Assembly: GCA_902533655.1 (NCBI GenBank)
Contig: CACAMX010000005.1
Span: 1 to 48,235 of the forward strand
Origin: an uncultured Bacteroidota bacterium
Lineage (GTDB): Bacteria; Bacteroidota; Bacteroidia; Flavobacteriales; BACL11
Direction of reading: 5' to 3'
Length of the DNA stretch: 48,235 nucleotides
Below the pieces are notes generated by a model that ran no database searches, had not been told where the DNA came from, and saw only the letters and a program-made list of their open reading frames with translations. This document shows, one piece after another, positions 27,867 through 36,618 of the stretch. Position numbers and translations under genes: made by a program. The number at the start of each line of letters is the position of its first letter. Positions within the stretch are counted from its first letter, which is position 1.

Positions 27867-29753
27867 ATGATATCAAACTTTGATGATTATTTAAAAAAAT
27901 ACAAAGAAAGCGTTGAGTCTCCTGAGAAATTCTGGTCAAGTTATGCAGAGAACTTCAAATGGGAAAAAAAATGGGATGACATATTAAAATGGGATTTTAG
28001 AGTACCAAAAGTTGAATGGTTTCGAAACGCAAAACTCAACATCACAACCAATTGCCTTGACAGACATTTAAAAAAACATGGCAAAAAGATTGCTTATAAG
28101 TGGATTCCTAATGACCCAAAAGAAGATTCCATTTCTATAACTTATGAGCAACTTCATAGGGAAGTATGTAAGTTTTCAAATGTATTGACTAAAAATGGAG
28201 TAAAAAAAGGTGATCGAGTTTGTATTTATATGCCCATGCTCATTGAGTTGACCATAGCTGTTTTGGCTTGTGCAAGAGTTGGTGCAATACACTCTGTTGT
28301 TTTTGCTGGATTTTCTGCCCAAGCTCTTTCTGAAAGGATAAATGATGCTACATGTAAATTACTTATTACTTCAGATGGAAGTTACAGAGGAGAGAAAGAA
28401 ATAAAGCTTAAAGAAATATGTGATGAGGCACTAGAAAATACACCAACAATTAAGAGCTGTATAGTTTTTAAAAGAACTGGCTCTGAAGTAAAAATGAGAA
28501 ACGGCAGAGATAAGTGGTGGCATGAGGAAATGAAAGATGTATCCAATATTTTCGAGCCAATTATTGTAGATGCTGAGGACCCACTATTCATATTATATAC
28601 ATCTGGATCTACCGGTAAACCAAAAGGCATTCAACATTCAACAGCAGGTTACATGATCTATACCTCTTTTTCATTTAAAAATGTATTTCAATATGAAGAA
28701 GATGATATTTATTGGTGTACTGCAGATATCGGATGGATAACTGGTCATTCTTACATAATTTATGGTCCTTTATTAAATGGAGCGTCTTCAATTTTATTTG
28801 AAGGAATACCATCATATCCAGATTTTGGAAGATTTTGGAAGATAGTTGAGGAAAACAAAGTAAATATTTTTTACACTGCCCCGACTGCAATTAGAGCACT
28901 TGAAGCTAAGGGATTAAAATATGTTAAGCCATATAATTTAAGGTCTCTTAAAGTTCTTGGTACTGTTGGTGAACCTATAAACGAGGATGCTTGGAACTGG
29001 TATAATGAAAATATTGGGGAAAAAGATATTCCAATTGTTGACACATGGTGGCAAACTGAAACTGGTGGAATAATGATATCAAACCTTGCGGGTGTGACAC
29101 CATCAAAAGCTACATTTGCTACACTACCCTTACCTGGAATACAACCATGTATAATGGATAATGATGGAAACGAATTAAATAATTTAAATGTTGAAGGGAA
29201 ATTATGCATTAAATTCCCATGGCCCTCCATGGCAAGAACAATTTATGGAGACCATAAAAGATTTAAAGATACATACTTTAGCGCTTTCGCAAACATGTAC
29301 TTTACAGGTGATGGCTGTGTTCGAGATAACGTCGGTATGTATAGAATTACAGGCAGAGTTGATGATGTAATCATTGTTTCCGGTCACAATCTTGGAACAG
29401 CAGAGATTGAAAGTGCAATTGATGAACATCCAAATGTATGTGAAACAGCTATTGTTGGATATCCACACAAAATCAAAGGCAATGCTATATACGCCTTTGT
29501 CATAGCACAAGGAAATATTAAGAATGAAATAAATATAAGAGCTGAAATAAATAATTTAATTGTAAAAAATGTTGGGCCAATTGCGAAAGTTGAAAAAATC
29601 CAATTTGTAAAAGGTTTACCGAAAACAAGATCTGGAAAAATAATGAGAAGAATACTTCGAAAAATTGCTTCAAATGATTTTAGTAATTTTGGAGATACAA
29701 GTACTTTACTAGATCCTAAAGTAGTTGAAGAAATTATAAGAGAAAAAATTTAA
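27867..29753 (+). CDS. acs: Acetate--CoA ligase (acetyl-CoA synthetase)
   Basis: Acs makes acetyl-CoA from acetate, ATP and CoA through an acetyl-adenylate. The 628-residue protein has the N-terminal acetyl-CoA synthetase extension (YAENFKWEKKWDDILKWDF), the adenylate-forming core motif YTSGSTGKPKGIQH, the WWQTETGG motif and the C-terminal catalytic Lys loop TRSGKIMRRILRK. The Trp in VDTWWQTE is consistent with acetate as substrate. It is followed one base later by the glycosyltransferase gene; co-transcription is likely though the functions differ. Confidence 0.96.
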   Translation: MISNFDDYLKKYKESVESPEKFWSSYAENFKWEKKWDDILKWDFRVPKVEWFRNAKLNITTNCLDRHLKKHGKKIAYKWIPNDPKEDSISITYEQLHREVCKFSNVLTKNGVKKGDRVCIYMPMLIELTIAVLACARVGAIHSVVFAGFSAQALSERINDATCKLLITSDGSYRGEKEIKLKEICDEALENTPTIKSCIVFKRTGSEVKMRNGRDKWWHEEMKDVSNIFEPIIVDAEDPLFILYTSGSTGKPKGIQHSTAGYMIYTSFSFKNVFQYEEDDIYWCTADIGWITGHSYIIYGPLLNGASSILFEGIPSYPDFGRFWKIVEENKVNIFYTAPTAIRALEAKGLKYVKPYNLRSLKVLGTVGEPINEDAWNWYNENIGEKDIPIVDTWWQTETGGIMISNLAGVTPSKATFATLPLPGIQPCIMDNDGNELNNLNVEGKLCIKFPWPSMARTIYGDHKRFKDTYFSAFANMYFTGDGCVRDNVGMYRITGRVDDVIIVSGHNLGTAEIESAIDEHPNVCETAIVGYPHKIKGNAIYAFVIAQGNIKNEINIRAEINNLIVKNVGPIAKVEKIQFVKGLPKTRSGKIMRRILRKIASNDFSNFGDTSTLLDPKVVEEIIREKI

Positions 29754-29754
29754 T

Positions 29755-30486
29755 ATGTCTGATAGTTTAGTTATTATACCGACTTACAACGAGAAAGAAA
29801 ATATAGAAAAACTCGTCAGAACAATATTTTCGTTAAACAAGTTATTTCATATTTTAATTGTAGATGATGGTTCACCAGATGGAACTGCAGACATTGTGAA
29901 AGATTTGCAAAGTAAATTTCGAGACTCTCTTTTTATTGAAGAAAGAACAGGTAAATTAGGACTTGGCACAGCGTATATTCATGGATTTAAATGGGCCCTA
30001 GATAGAAATTATTCATATGTTTTTGAAATGGATGCAGATTTTTCACATAATCCTGCTGATCTTGTAAGACTTTACAATGCAAATGAAGAAAAAGGAGGTG
30101 ATTTATCTATTGGATCAAGATATGTAAAAGGTGTTAATATTATCAACTGGCCAATGTCTAGGCTTCTACTTTCTTTTTTCGCATCTAAGTACGTGAGCTT
30201 GATCACAGGAATGCCAATAAATGATTCTACTGCAGGCTTTAAATGCTATAGAAGAGAAGTGTTAGAAACAATAAATTTAGATAGCATACAATTTGTTGGC
30301 TATGCTTTCCAAATTGAAATGAAATTTAAGGCATGGAAGTATGGTTTCAATGTAATTGAAGTGCCAGTAATTTTTACTGACAGAAGTGAAGGAGAATCCA
30401 AAATGAGCGGAGGGATTTTTTATGAAGCCTTACTTGGAGTAATAAACATGAAAATTAGAAGTATTTTCAAAAATTGGAAAAGATAA
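29755..30486 (+). CDS. Polyprenol-phosphate mannosyltransferase-like GT2 glycosyltransferase
   Basis: The 243-residue protein matches the DPM1-like branch of glycosyltransferase family 2: VIIPTYNEKENIEKLVRTIF, LIVDDGSPDGTADIVKDL and FEMDADFSHNPADL, the last with the metal-binding DAD. Members transfer mannose (or glucose) from GDP/UDP to a polyprenyl phosphate for use outside the membrane. No transmembrane segment is visible, as in soluble yeast-type DPM1. In Flavobacteriia this gene typically sits beside dihydroorotase and a DUF4296 protein, as it does here. The sugar specificity is inferred from the family. Confidence 0.9.
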   Translation: MSDSLVIIPTYNEKENIEKLVRTIFSLNKLFHILIVDDGSPDGTADIVKDLQSKFRDSLFIEERTGKLGLGTAYIHGFKWALDRNYSYVFEMDADFSHNPADLVRLYNANEEKGGDLSIGSRYVKGVNIINWPMSRLLLSFFASKYVSLITGMPINDSTAGFKCYRREVLETINLDSIQFVGYAFQIEMKFKAWKYGFNVIEVPVIFTDRSEGESKMSGGIFYEALLGVINMKIRSIFKNWKR

Positions 30487-30490
30487 AAAT

Positions 30491-31822
30491 TTGAAAACTC
30501 TTTTAAAAAACAGTTTTGTTGTTGATAGTGGAACTTTACAAAAAAAGGATATTTTAATTTCTAATGATATTATCCAAAAAGTCTCTAGAAAAATTAATAT
30601 TGAGGCTGACAGGGTATTTGATTGTGCCGGACTACATATTATTCCTGGAGTAATTGATGATCAAGTTCACTTTCGCGAGCCAGGCTTGACTCATAAAGGA
30701 GATATTTACTCAGAAAGTAAATCAGCTGTAGCAGGAGGTATAACTTCTTTTATGGAGATGCCCAATACTTCGCCACAAACATTGACTCAAGATTTATTGA
30801 AAAAGAAATTTCTATTGGGCGAACAAAAATCTTTAGCAAATTTTTCTTTTTTTATGGGGGCATCTAATGACAATATAGAGGAAGTTCTTCTTTGTGACCC
30901 AAAAAAAGTTGGAGCTATAAAAATTTTCATGGGCTCATCAACAGGTAATATGCTAGTAAACAAGTTAGATACACTAAATGAATTATTTAAAAAATCTAAA
31001 ATTTTACTAGTTGTCCACTGTGAGGATGAAGACATAATAAATAAAAATCTCAATTTCTATAAAGAAAAGTATGGTGATAATATTCCAATAAATTATCATC
31101 CAAAGATAAGAACGGAAGAAGCATGTTTCAAGTCATCTTCTTTAGCTATTAAGCTAGCTAAAAAATACAAAACAAGACTTCATATATTTCATATTTCAAC
31201 AGCAAAGGAATTATCTCATTTTTCAAATAGTTTACCCATTGAAAAAAAGCAAATAACTTCTGAAGCATGTATACACCATTTGTGGTTTAGTGAAAAGGAT
31301 TATAATAAAAAAGGGGCTTTTATAAAATGGAACCCAGCAGTAAAAACAGAAAATGACAAAAAAAAGCTGATTGATGCAGTTAATAGTAATTTAATAGATG
31401 TTGTTGCTAGCGACCATGCTCCACACACAATAATTGAAAAAAATAATAACTATATAAAATGTCCATCAGGTGGACCTCTAGTTCAACATAGCCTAGTTGC
31501 AATGCTTGATTTATATCATGATGGTTTAATTTCTTTAGAAAAGATCGTTGAAAAAATGTGTCATAACCCAGCGAAACTATTTAGAATAAAAAAAAGAGGT
31601 TATATAAGAGAAGGATTTTATGCTGATCTCGCAATTTTAGATTTGAATAAGAGCTGGACTGTTTCCAAAGAAAACATTTTATACAAGTGTGGATGGTCGC
31701 CTTTTGATGGCCATACATTCAAAAGCAGTGTTCAAAGTTGCTTCGTTAATGGTAATTTAGTGTATAATTTAGGTGAGTTTGATGAAAGCTTTAGAGGACT
31801 TCCACTAGAGTTTGATATATAA
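30491..31822 (+). CDS. Dihydroorotase-like amidohydrolase
   Basis: The 443-residue protein is of the dihydroorotase/allantoinase group, which closes carbamoyl-aspartate to dihydroorotate in pyrimidine synthesis. It has IDDQVHFREPGLTHKGDIYS, VHCEDED, HIFHISTAKEL and SDHAPHT. The first metal motif is QVH where the family usually has HxH, so one zinc ligand is replaced; this Q is usual in the Bacteroidota form as far as I recall. It could be an active dihydroorotase with altered metal binding or a structural PyrC-like partner. The start is TTG, four bases after the glycosyltransferase stop; no ATG is available nearby. Confidence 0.8.
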   Translation: MKTLLKNSFVVDSGTLQKKDILISNDIIQKVSRKINIEADRVFDCAGLHIIPGVIDDQVHFREPGLTHKGDIYSESKSAVAGGITSFMEMPNTSPQTLTQDLLKKKFLLGEQKSLANFSFFMGASNDNIEEVLLCDPKKVGAIKIFMGSSTGNMLVNKLDTLNELFKKSKILLVVHCEDEDIINKNLNFYKEKYGDNIPINYHPKIRTEEACFKSSSLAIKLAKKYKTRLHIFHISTAKELSHFSNSLPIEKKQITSEACIHHLWFSEKDYNKKGAFIKWNPAVKTENDKKKLIDAVNSNLIDVVASDHAPHTIIEKNNNYIKCPSGGPLVQHSLVAMLDLYHDGLISLEKIVEKMCHNPAKLFRIKKRGYIREGFYADLAILDLNKSWTVSKENILYKCGWSPFDGHTFKSSVQSCFVNGNLVYNLGEFDESFRGLPLEFDI

Positions 31823-31852
31823 AAAAAGGTGCTTACTAAAAGCACCTTTTTT
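31821..31852. terminator. Bidirectional terminator between dihydroorotase and the acidic lipoprotein
   Basis: GGTGCTT and AAGCACC form a 7-bp stem around an ACTAA loop, with A runs before and a T run after, so it can terminate both converging genes. It directly follows the dihydroorotase stop. Confidence 0.88.
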
Positions 31853-31854
31853 AT

Positions 31855-32046
31855 TTACTCTCCTACTTCCTCAGTAGTTTCTTCTGTTTCTTCAGTTGCA
31901 GCTGAATCTGTTGAAGCTTCTTCAGTCGTTTCTACAACTGGCTCAACTACTGTTTCCTCAGTAGTGTTGCTTTCAGATGAACCACCAGAACAAGCTGTAA
32001 ATGCGAAGAACGAGATGATTGCAAAAAAATATAATAAATTTTTCAT
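31855..32046 (-). CDS. Small acidic lipoprotein
   Basis: The 63-residue protein has a lipoprotein signal with lipobox FTAC (Cys near residue 19) and then a mature part made almost only of Glu, Thr, Ser, Val and Ala (for example EETVVEPVVETTEEAS), which is low complexity and strongly acidic. It should be lipid-anchored with an unstructured acidic tail. The function is unknown. The overlapping plus-strand ORF is a shadow produced by the repetitive GAA/ACT codons; the signal peptide and the terminator right downstream favour the minus strand. Confidence 0.75.
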   Translation of the reverse strand: MKNLLYFFAIISFFAFTACSGGSSESNTTEETVVEPVVETTEEASTDSAATEETEETTEEVGE

Positions 32047-32128
32047 TTGATTAGTTTTTTGTTCATGTAAAGATAACTATTTTAAACTTTTAGAGTAAAT
32101 TAAATAAATAATTTTAAGCATATTTTAA

Positions 32129-32136
32129 TAGTTTTG
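32129..32136 (+). promoter_or_regulatory. TAnnTTTG -7 element four bases before the DUF4296 start
   Basis: TAGTTTTG is followed by exactly four bases and then the ATG, so transcription would begin at or very near the start codon, giving a leaderless mRNA. Confidence 0.55.
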
Positions 32137-32140
32137 AAAA

Positions 32141-32473
32141 ATGGTAAGAGTCTTATTCATTTCACTAATTTTATTTACCAGCTGCAAATCAAATAAAAGT
32201 ACCGATCAATTTTTATCAAAAGATGTTATGAAAGAAATTCTTAAATCTGTTCAAATTATAGAGTCTAAATATCAACATCAAAAAGTAATTGATAGCGAAA
32301 TAGCATTATATAACTTAAAATCCAATTACGATTCAATATTTACACTACATAAAATAAATGACTCATTATTTATCGAAAACTTAGAGTTTTACTCTAATAA
32401 TCCAAAAATGCTTGAAGAAATTTATAAAAATGTCATTAATGAGTTACAAATTGAAAAGCAGAAACTACCTTAA
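32141..32473 (+). CDS. DUF4296 family lipoprotein
   Basis: The 110-residue protein has a lipoprotein signal (lipobox FTSC) and the DUF4296 pattern: a helical DVMKEILKSVQIIESKYQ stretch, NYDSIFTLHKINDSLF and a final FYSNNPKMLEEIYKNVINEL. The family is Bacteroidota-specific and of unknown function. It commonly sits next to dihydroorotase, the polyprenol-phosphate glycosyltransferase and a NAD-dependent epimerase, as here. Its end overlaps the convergent epimerase gene by nine bases. Confidence 0.85.
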   Translation: MVRVLFISLILFTSCKSNKSTDQFLSKDVMKEILKSVQIIESKYQHQKVIDSEIALYNLKSNYDSIFTLHKINDSLFIENLEFYSNNPKMLEEIYKNVINELQIEKQKLP

Positions 32474-33472
32474 ACTATTTAAATACGCATTACAATAATT
32501 CTTGATTGTAATCTCTATATCTATGAATTTAAATTTTATTAAATCCACAATTTTTGAATTATCATAGCTTTTCACTGACATTGCACTATTAGCTGTTTCT
32601 TTTGAGATTTTAGGTGTTCTTCTAAAGAAAAAAAATAAAATAGCTTCAAGCCTCCATACCAGCTCAAGTAAGAATTTTGTGGCTTTGAATTTTGGTTCTT
32701 TAATATTAAAATTGTTTGCAACTAATTTAAAAATTTGTTTGTATGAGACGTTATGAGCATTTATAATAAATCTGCTTTTTTGACCTATTTTACAATTGAA
32801 TATTAAAATATTGATTATGTTACATAAATCAATTACATCAACAAATCCTGTTTTACCAACTGTGTAAAATTTCAACCCTTTATAAATTTGACTAAAAATT
32901 TTAGCACTACCTGAATTCCAATTTCCAACTCCAAGAATCACTGATGGATTAAGAATTGTAACATTCAATCCCTCAGCACTTGCCCTCCAAACATTTTGTT
33001 CAGCAAAATATTTAGTTTCGGCATAATAACTTTTATTGATTCCAAAATCATAAAAATCATCCTCAGTAATTAAATTACTATTTGAGTTACCAAGCGTAGC
33101 TATAGAACTGATATGGATAAGCTTCTCTATTTTGAGGGCAAGAGAAGCATTAACCATATTTTCTGTTCCAAATATATTTATTTCTTCAAGTTTTTTTTTA
33201 TCGAATTTATTGAACGATACAAATCCTGCAGCATGAACAACCTTATCGCAATTTTCCATCGCTTGAATTAGAGATGGATAGTCAGTAATATCTCCCTCAA
33301 CCCATTTAATGTTTTGTATTTTATTTTCAATACCATGAACTTTAAAAACATTTTTTACAATATTTAAGGTGCTTGATTTTCTTTTTAGTGCCTTATATTC
33401 AACATTATTTCTCTCAAATAATGCTATTAAATTAGCACCAACCATGCCAGTTGCTCCAGTTACAAAAATCAT
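32465..33472 (-). CDS. NAD-dependent epimerase/dehydratase family protein (extended SDR)
   Basis: The protein is 335 residues from the ATG at 33472. It has the extended SDR NAD-binding motif VTGATGMVGANL, the catalytic Ser region HISSIATLG and YAETKYFAEQNV, which holds the YxxxK pair. It belongs to the group that acts on nucleotide sugars or on dihydroflavonol-like substrates; the substrate is not readable. The ORF track starts five codons upstream (33487), but that ATG overlaps the -7 element, so the second Met (MIFVTG) is chosen. It is part of the conserved dihydroorotase/DUF4296 neighbourhood. Confidence 0.88.
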   Translation of the reverse strand: MIFVTGATGMVGANLIALFERNNVEYKALKRKSSTLNIVKNVFKVHGIENKIQNIKWVEGDITDYPSLIQAMENCDKVVHAAGFVSFNKFDKKKLEEINIFGTENMVNASLALKIEKLIHISSIATLGNSNSNLITEDDFYDFGINKSYYAETKYFAEQNVWRASAEGLNVTILNPSVILGVGNWNSGSAKIFSQIYKGLKFYTVGKTGFVDVIDLCNIINILIFNCKIGQKSRFIINAHNVSYKQIFKLVANNFNIKEPKFKATKFLLELVWRLEAILFFFFRRTPKISKETANSAMSVKSYDNSKIVDLIKFKFIDIEITIKNYCNAYLNSLR

Positions 33473-33476
33473 ATTA

Positions 33477-33484
33477 CAAAAATA
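33477..33484 (-). promoter_or_regulatory. TAnnTTTG -7 element four bases before the epimerase start
   Basis: On the minus strand TATTTTTG is followed by TAAT and then the ATG at 33472, the same four-base spacing seen for two other genes. This supports the shorter epimerase start and a leaderless mRNA. Confidence 0.55.
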
Positions 33485-33514
33485 CAAATAACATGATTAT
33501 TTAAGTTATGATGT

Positions 33515-33522
33515 TATATTTG
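33515..33522 (+). promoter_or_regulatory. TAnnTTTG -7 element for tyrS
   Basis: TATATTTG lies 12 bases before the tyrS ATG in the short divergent spacer with the epimerase gene. No T-box or other leader structure can fit. Confidence 0.55.
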
Positions 33523-33534
33523 TAACAAGTTAAT

Positions 33535-34800
33535 ATGGATTTTATAAAAGAACTTAAATGGAGAGGTATGATACAAGATATTGTACCTGGAACACAGGAG
33601 CAGTTTCAAAAAGAAATTACAAGTGCTTACATTGGTTTTGATCCAACCTCTGATTCATTGCATATTGGTAGTTTGGTGCAAATAATGATTTTAAAACACT
33701 TACAAGATTGTGGTCATAAGCCTATCATATTAGTTGGCGGAGCAACAGGTATGGTTGGAGATCCGTCGGGAAAAAGTAAAGAAAGAAACTTATTAGATGA
33801 AGCTACTCTTGAAAGAAACTTAAGCTCTATTAGAAAGCAGCTAGAAAAATTTTTAAATTTTGATTGTGGATCAAACTCTGCAGAAATTGTAAATAACTTC
33901 GATTGGTTTAAAAACTATTCTTTTTTGGAGTTTATTAGAGACGTCGGTAAGCATATTTCAATTAATTATATGATTTCTAAAGACTCTGTTAAAAGTCGAT
34001 TAGAAACAGGCATGAGTTTTACAGAGTTTTCTTATCAACTTGTTCAAGGATATGATTTTTACAGACTATGGAAAGATAAAAATTGTTTAGTTCAACTTGG
34101 TGGATCTGATCAATGGGGGAACATAGTAACTGGTATTGAACTGATCAGGAGAAAAGAAAGCTCAGAGGCATTTGCGGTAACTTCACCTCTTTTAAAGAAA
34201 TCAGATGGCGGTAAGTTTGGGAAAACAGAAGAGGGAAATGTTTGGTTAGATAAAAATAAAACCACTGTTTACAAATTCTATCAATTTTGGATAAATTGCT
34301 CTGATGATGATGCAAAAAACTATATTAAAATTTTCTCAACCAAAACTCAAGAGGAAATTAACAAAATTATTAATGAGCACGATAAAAACCCTCATCTTAG
34401 AGAACTTCAGAAAAAACTTGCTAAAGAAGTTACAATTTTTGTACATAGCAAAGAAGAGCTTAATGAGGCAATAAAAGCATCCAATATTTTATTTGGAAAA
34501 TCTACAGCAAAAGACTTACAACAATTGAACGAAAAAACATTCTTAAATATTTTTGAAGGTGTACAACCCAGCTATATAATAAATGATGACTTAAATAAAA
34601 ATCTATTAGATTTTCTAGTAAGTCAAAACATTTTTAAAAGCAACGGAGAAGCTAAAAGAATGATCCAGTCAAATGCTGTTAGTATTAACAAAGAAAAAAT
34701 TAGTCTTAGTCATACTATATCCTCCAAAGACTTTATAAAGGAAAAATACTTGCTTGTTCAAAAGGGTAAAAAAAACTACTATATCATAGTTCTCAAGTAG
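33535..34800 (+). CDS. tyrS: Tyrosyl-tRNA synthetase
   Basis: TyrRS charges tRNA-Tyr. The 421-residue protein has the class I signature DSLHIGSLVQI (HIGH), the tyrosine-binding region QLVQGYDFYRLW and QLGGSDQWGNIVTG, a KMSKS-type loop KFGKTEEGNV, and a C-terminal S4 RNA-binding domain (GEAKRMIQSNAVSINKEKIS). It has its own promoter and overlaps the convergent membrane-protein gene by eight bases. Confidence 0.97.
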   Translation: MDFIKELKWRGMIQDIVPGTQEQFQKEITSAYIGFDPTSDSLHIGSLVQIMILKHLQDCGHKPIILVGGATGMVGDPSGKSKERNLLDEATLERNLSSIRKQLEKFLNFDCGSNSAEIVNNFDWFKNYSFLEFIRDVGKHISINYMISKDSVKSRLETGMSFTEFSYQLVQGYDFYRLWKDKNCLVQLGGSDQWGNIVTGIELIRRKESSEAFAVTSPLLKKSDGGKFGKTEEGNVWLDKNKTTVYKFYQFWINCSDDDAKNYIKIFSTKTQEEINKIINEHDKNPHLRELQKKLAKEVTIFVHSKEELNEAIKASNILFGKSTAKDLQQLNEKTFLNIFEGVQPSYIINDDLNKNLLDFLVSQNIFKSNGEAKRMIQSNAVSINKEKISLSHTISSKDFIKEKYLLVQKGKKNYYIIVLK

Positions 34801-35248
34801 CTCTTAAATAAAATTTTAAAATCTTTTCAAGCTCTTTATTTTTTTGTGAACCAAAAAGTAAGTTCTTACCACCCTTTAACTTAAGCATCACACCTTGATT
34901 ACCACTTGTAGTATATGATTTTGCTTTGAACCCAAACTTAATTCCCCAGCCTCCATAGTCTTTGATTGGTTTATAATCTATAGCTTCGACAGATTCTATT
35001 TCTTCAAAACTTATTTTGTGATATGAAAAGTGTATTGGAAAGAATTGATAAAAAAACCCTTGTTCATTTACTTCAGTTCTAAGTTGCAAAAAATAAAATA
35101 GGGATGGAATTAAAATTCCAATAAGTACATAGTAAAAATTTATTCCAGCACCATCATAATTCCCAAAAGACAAAATTGGAAAAATTAATAAAATGACCCA
35201 CAGCCACCATTGATTAAATTTTTGTAGTTCTTTAAAATTTCTCTGCAT
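34793..35248 (-). CDS. Small membrane protein with a PH-like domain
   Basis: The 151-residue protein has two predicted transmembrane helices (WWLWVILLIFPILSFG and INFYYVLIGILIPSLFYFLQ) and a soluble beta-rich part with KISFEEIESVEAIDYKPIKDYGGWGI and GVMLKLKGGKNLLFGSQ, which resembles bacterial PH-like (DUF6141-type) domains. Its function is unknown. It overlaps the upstream M20 dipeptidase gene by 17 bases and is probably translated from the same mRNA. Confidence 0.6.
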   Translation of the reverse strand: MQRNFKELQKFNQWWLWVILLIFPILSFGNYDGAGINFYYVLIGILIPSLFYFLQLRTEVNEQGFFYQFFPIHFSYHKISFEEIESVEAIDYKPIKDYGGWGIKFGFKAKSYTTSGNQGVMLKLKGGKNLLFGSQKNKELEKILKFYLRAT

Positions 35249-36617
35249 AATTTTTAAAAAATAAAGTAATAGTTTCTATGCCCTTTAAATAATTAAAAAT
35301 ACCGTAATGCTCATTGGGAGAGTGAATTGCATCAGAATCTAAACCAAATCCTAACAAAATTGACTTTACACCAAGCTCTTTTTCAAATAATGCAACAATA
35401 GGAATACTTCCACCTCCTCTCACTGGAACAGGTTTTTTACCAAAAGTTTCTGCTATTGCTTCGGATGCAGATAAGTACTCAATAGTATCAGTTGGAGAAA
35501 CATATGGTGTTCCACCATGATGCGGTTTTACATTCACAGAAACTGAATCAGGAGCAATATTGCTAAAGTAATCAGTGAACTTTTTAGTAATCTCGTCATC
35601 AGTTTGATTGGGCACTAATCTCATGGATATTTTTGCAAATGCTTTTGATGGTATAACAGTCTTAGCACCTTCACCAGTATACCCCCCCCAAATTCCATTT
35701 ACGTCAAGAGTTGGTCTAATACCTGCTCGCTCCATTGTGGTATATCCCTCTTCACCATGAATATCTTTTAAATCCAATGCTTTTTTGTAGTCAATTTCCG
35801 AAAAAGGAGCACTATTTATTTCTGATCTTTCATTTTCAGAAAGAATATCTACATTATCATAAAAGCCAGGGATTGTAATTTGATTCTTATCATTCTTCAA
35901 TTTGGCAATCATTTCACATAAAATGTTTATCGGATTTGCAACTGCACCACCGTAAAGTCCTGAGTGTAAATCTCTATTAGGACCAGTTACTTCAACTTCT
36001 AAGTATGTTAATCCTCTCAGGCCTGTAGTAATTGATGGTATTTCGTTTGAGATTATACCAGTGTCTGAAATTAGTATAACATCACAGGAGAGTTTTTGCT
36101 TATTTTTGATTAAAAAATCAGAAAGATTTTCAGATCCTACCTCTTCTTCTCCCTCAATCATAAATTTTATATTACATGCTAAATTATCTGTTTTAAGCAT
36201 GTACTCAAATGCTTTAAGATGCATGTAAAACTGACCTTTATCATCACATGCGCCTCTTGCAAAGATCGCTCCATGAGGATGACTATCTGTTTTCTTTATA
36301 TAGGGTTCAAAAGGGGGGTTATCCCATAATTCAATCGGGTCAGGGGGCTGTACATCATAATGTCCATATACTAAAACAGTTGGTAAATTTTTATCTATAA
36401 TTTTATCTGCATATACTATTGGATAACCATCTGTCTGGCACAATTTAACATTCTCTGCTCCAGAAATTATAAGTTTATTTTTCACCAACTCAGCGCATTT
36501 TAAAACATCTTCTTTATATTTTGGATCAGCAGAAATTGAAGGTATTTTTAAAATTTCAAATAACTCATCAATAAATCTATCTCTATTTTCTTGTATGTAT
36601 TGTTTTAAATTTTTCAT
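35232..36617 (-). CDS. M20 family dipeptidase
   Basis: The 461-residue zinc metallopeptidase is of the M20 family, dipeptidase subgroup. The metal-binding motifs are all present: VYGHYDVQPPDPIELW, RGACDDKGQFYMHLKAFE, MIEGEEEVGSENL and a dimerisation domain with RDLHSGLYGGAVANP. It hydrolyses dipeptides or other short peptides in the cytoplasm, with no signal peptide. It sits one base after gpmI in the same minus-strand run; the aminopeptidase gene elsewhere in the window serves a related role. Confidence 0.93.
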   Translation of the reverse strand: MKNLKQYIQENRDRFIDELFEILKIPSISADPKYKEDVLKCAELVKNKLIISGAENVKLCQTDGYPIVYADKIIDKNLPTVLVYGHYDVQPPDPIELWDNPPFEPYIKKTDSHPHGAIFARGACDDKGQFYMHLKAFEYMLKTDNLACNIKFMIEGEEEVGSENLSDFLIKNKQKLSCDVILISDTGIISNEIPSITTGLRGLTYLEVEVTGPNRDLHSGLYGGAVANPINILCEMIAKLKNDKNQITIPGFYDNVDILSENERSEINSAPFSEIDYKKALDLKDIHGEEGYTTMERAGIRPTLDVNGIWGGYTGEGAKTVIPSKAFAKISMRLVPNQTDDEITKKFTDYFSNIAPDSVSVNVKPHHGGTPYVSPTDTIEYLSASEAIAETFGKKPVPVRGGGSIPIVALFEKELGVKSILLGFGLDSDAIHSPNEHYGIFNYLKGIETITLFFKNYAEKF

Positions 36618-36618
36618 T

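Noticed and set aside
28382-29510. Four antisense or overlapping ORFs within the acs gene
   Set aside because: They are shadows of the strongly conserved Acs coding sequence and have no family features of their own.
31829-32050. Plus-strand 73-residue ORF rich in Ser and Val
   Set aside because: It is the antisense of the Glu/Thr-rich lipoprotein codons, starts inside the terminator and lacks any recognisable feature, whereas the minus-strand ORF has a clean lipobox.
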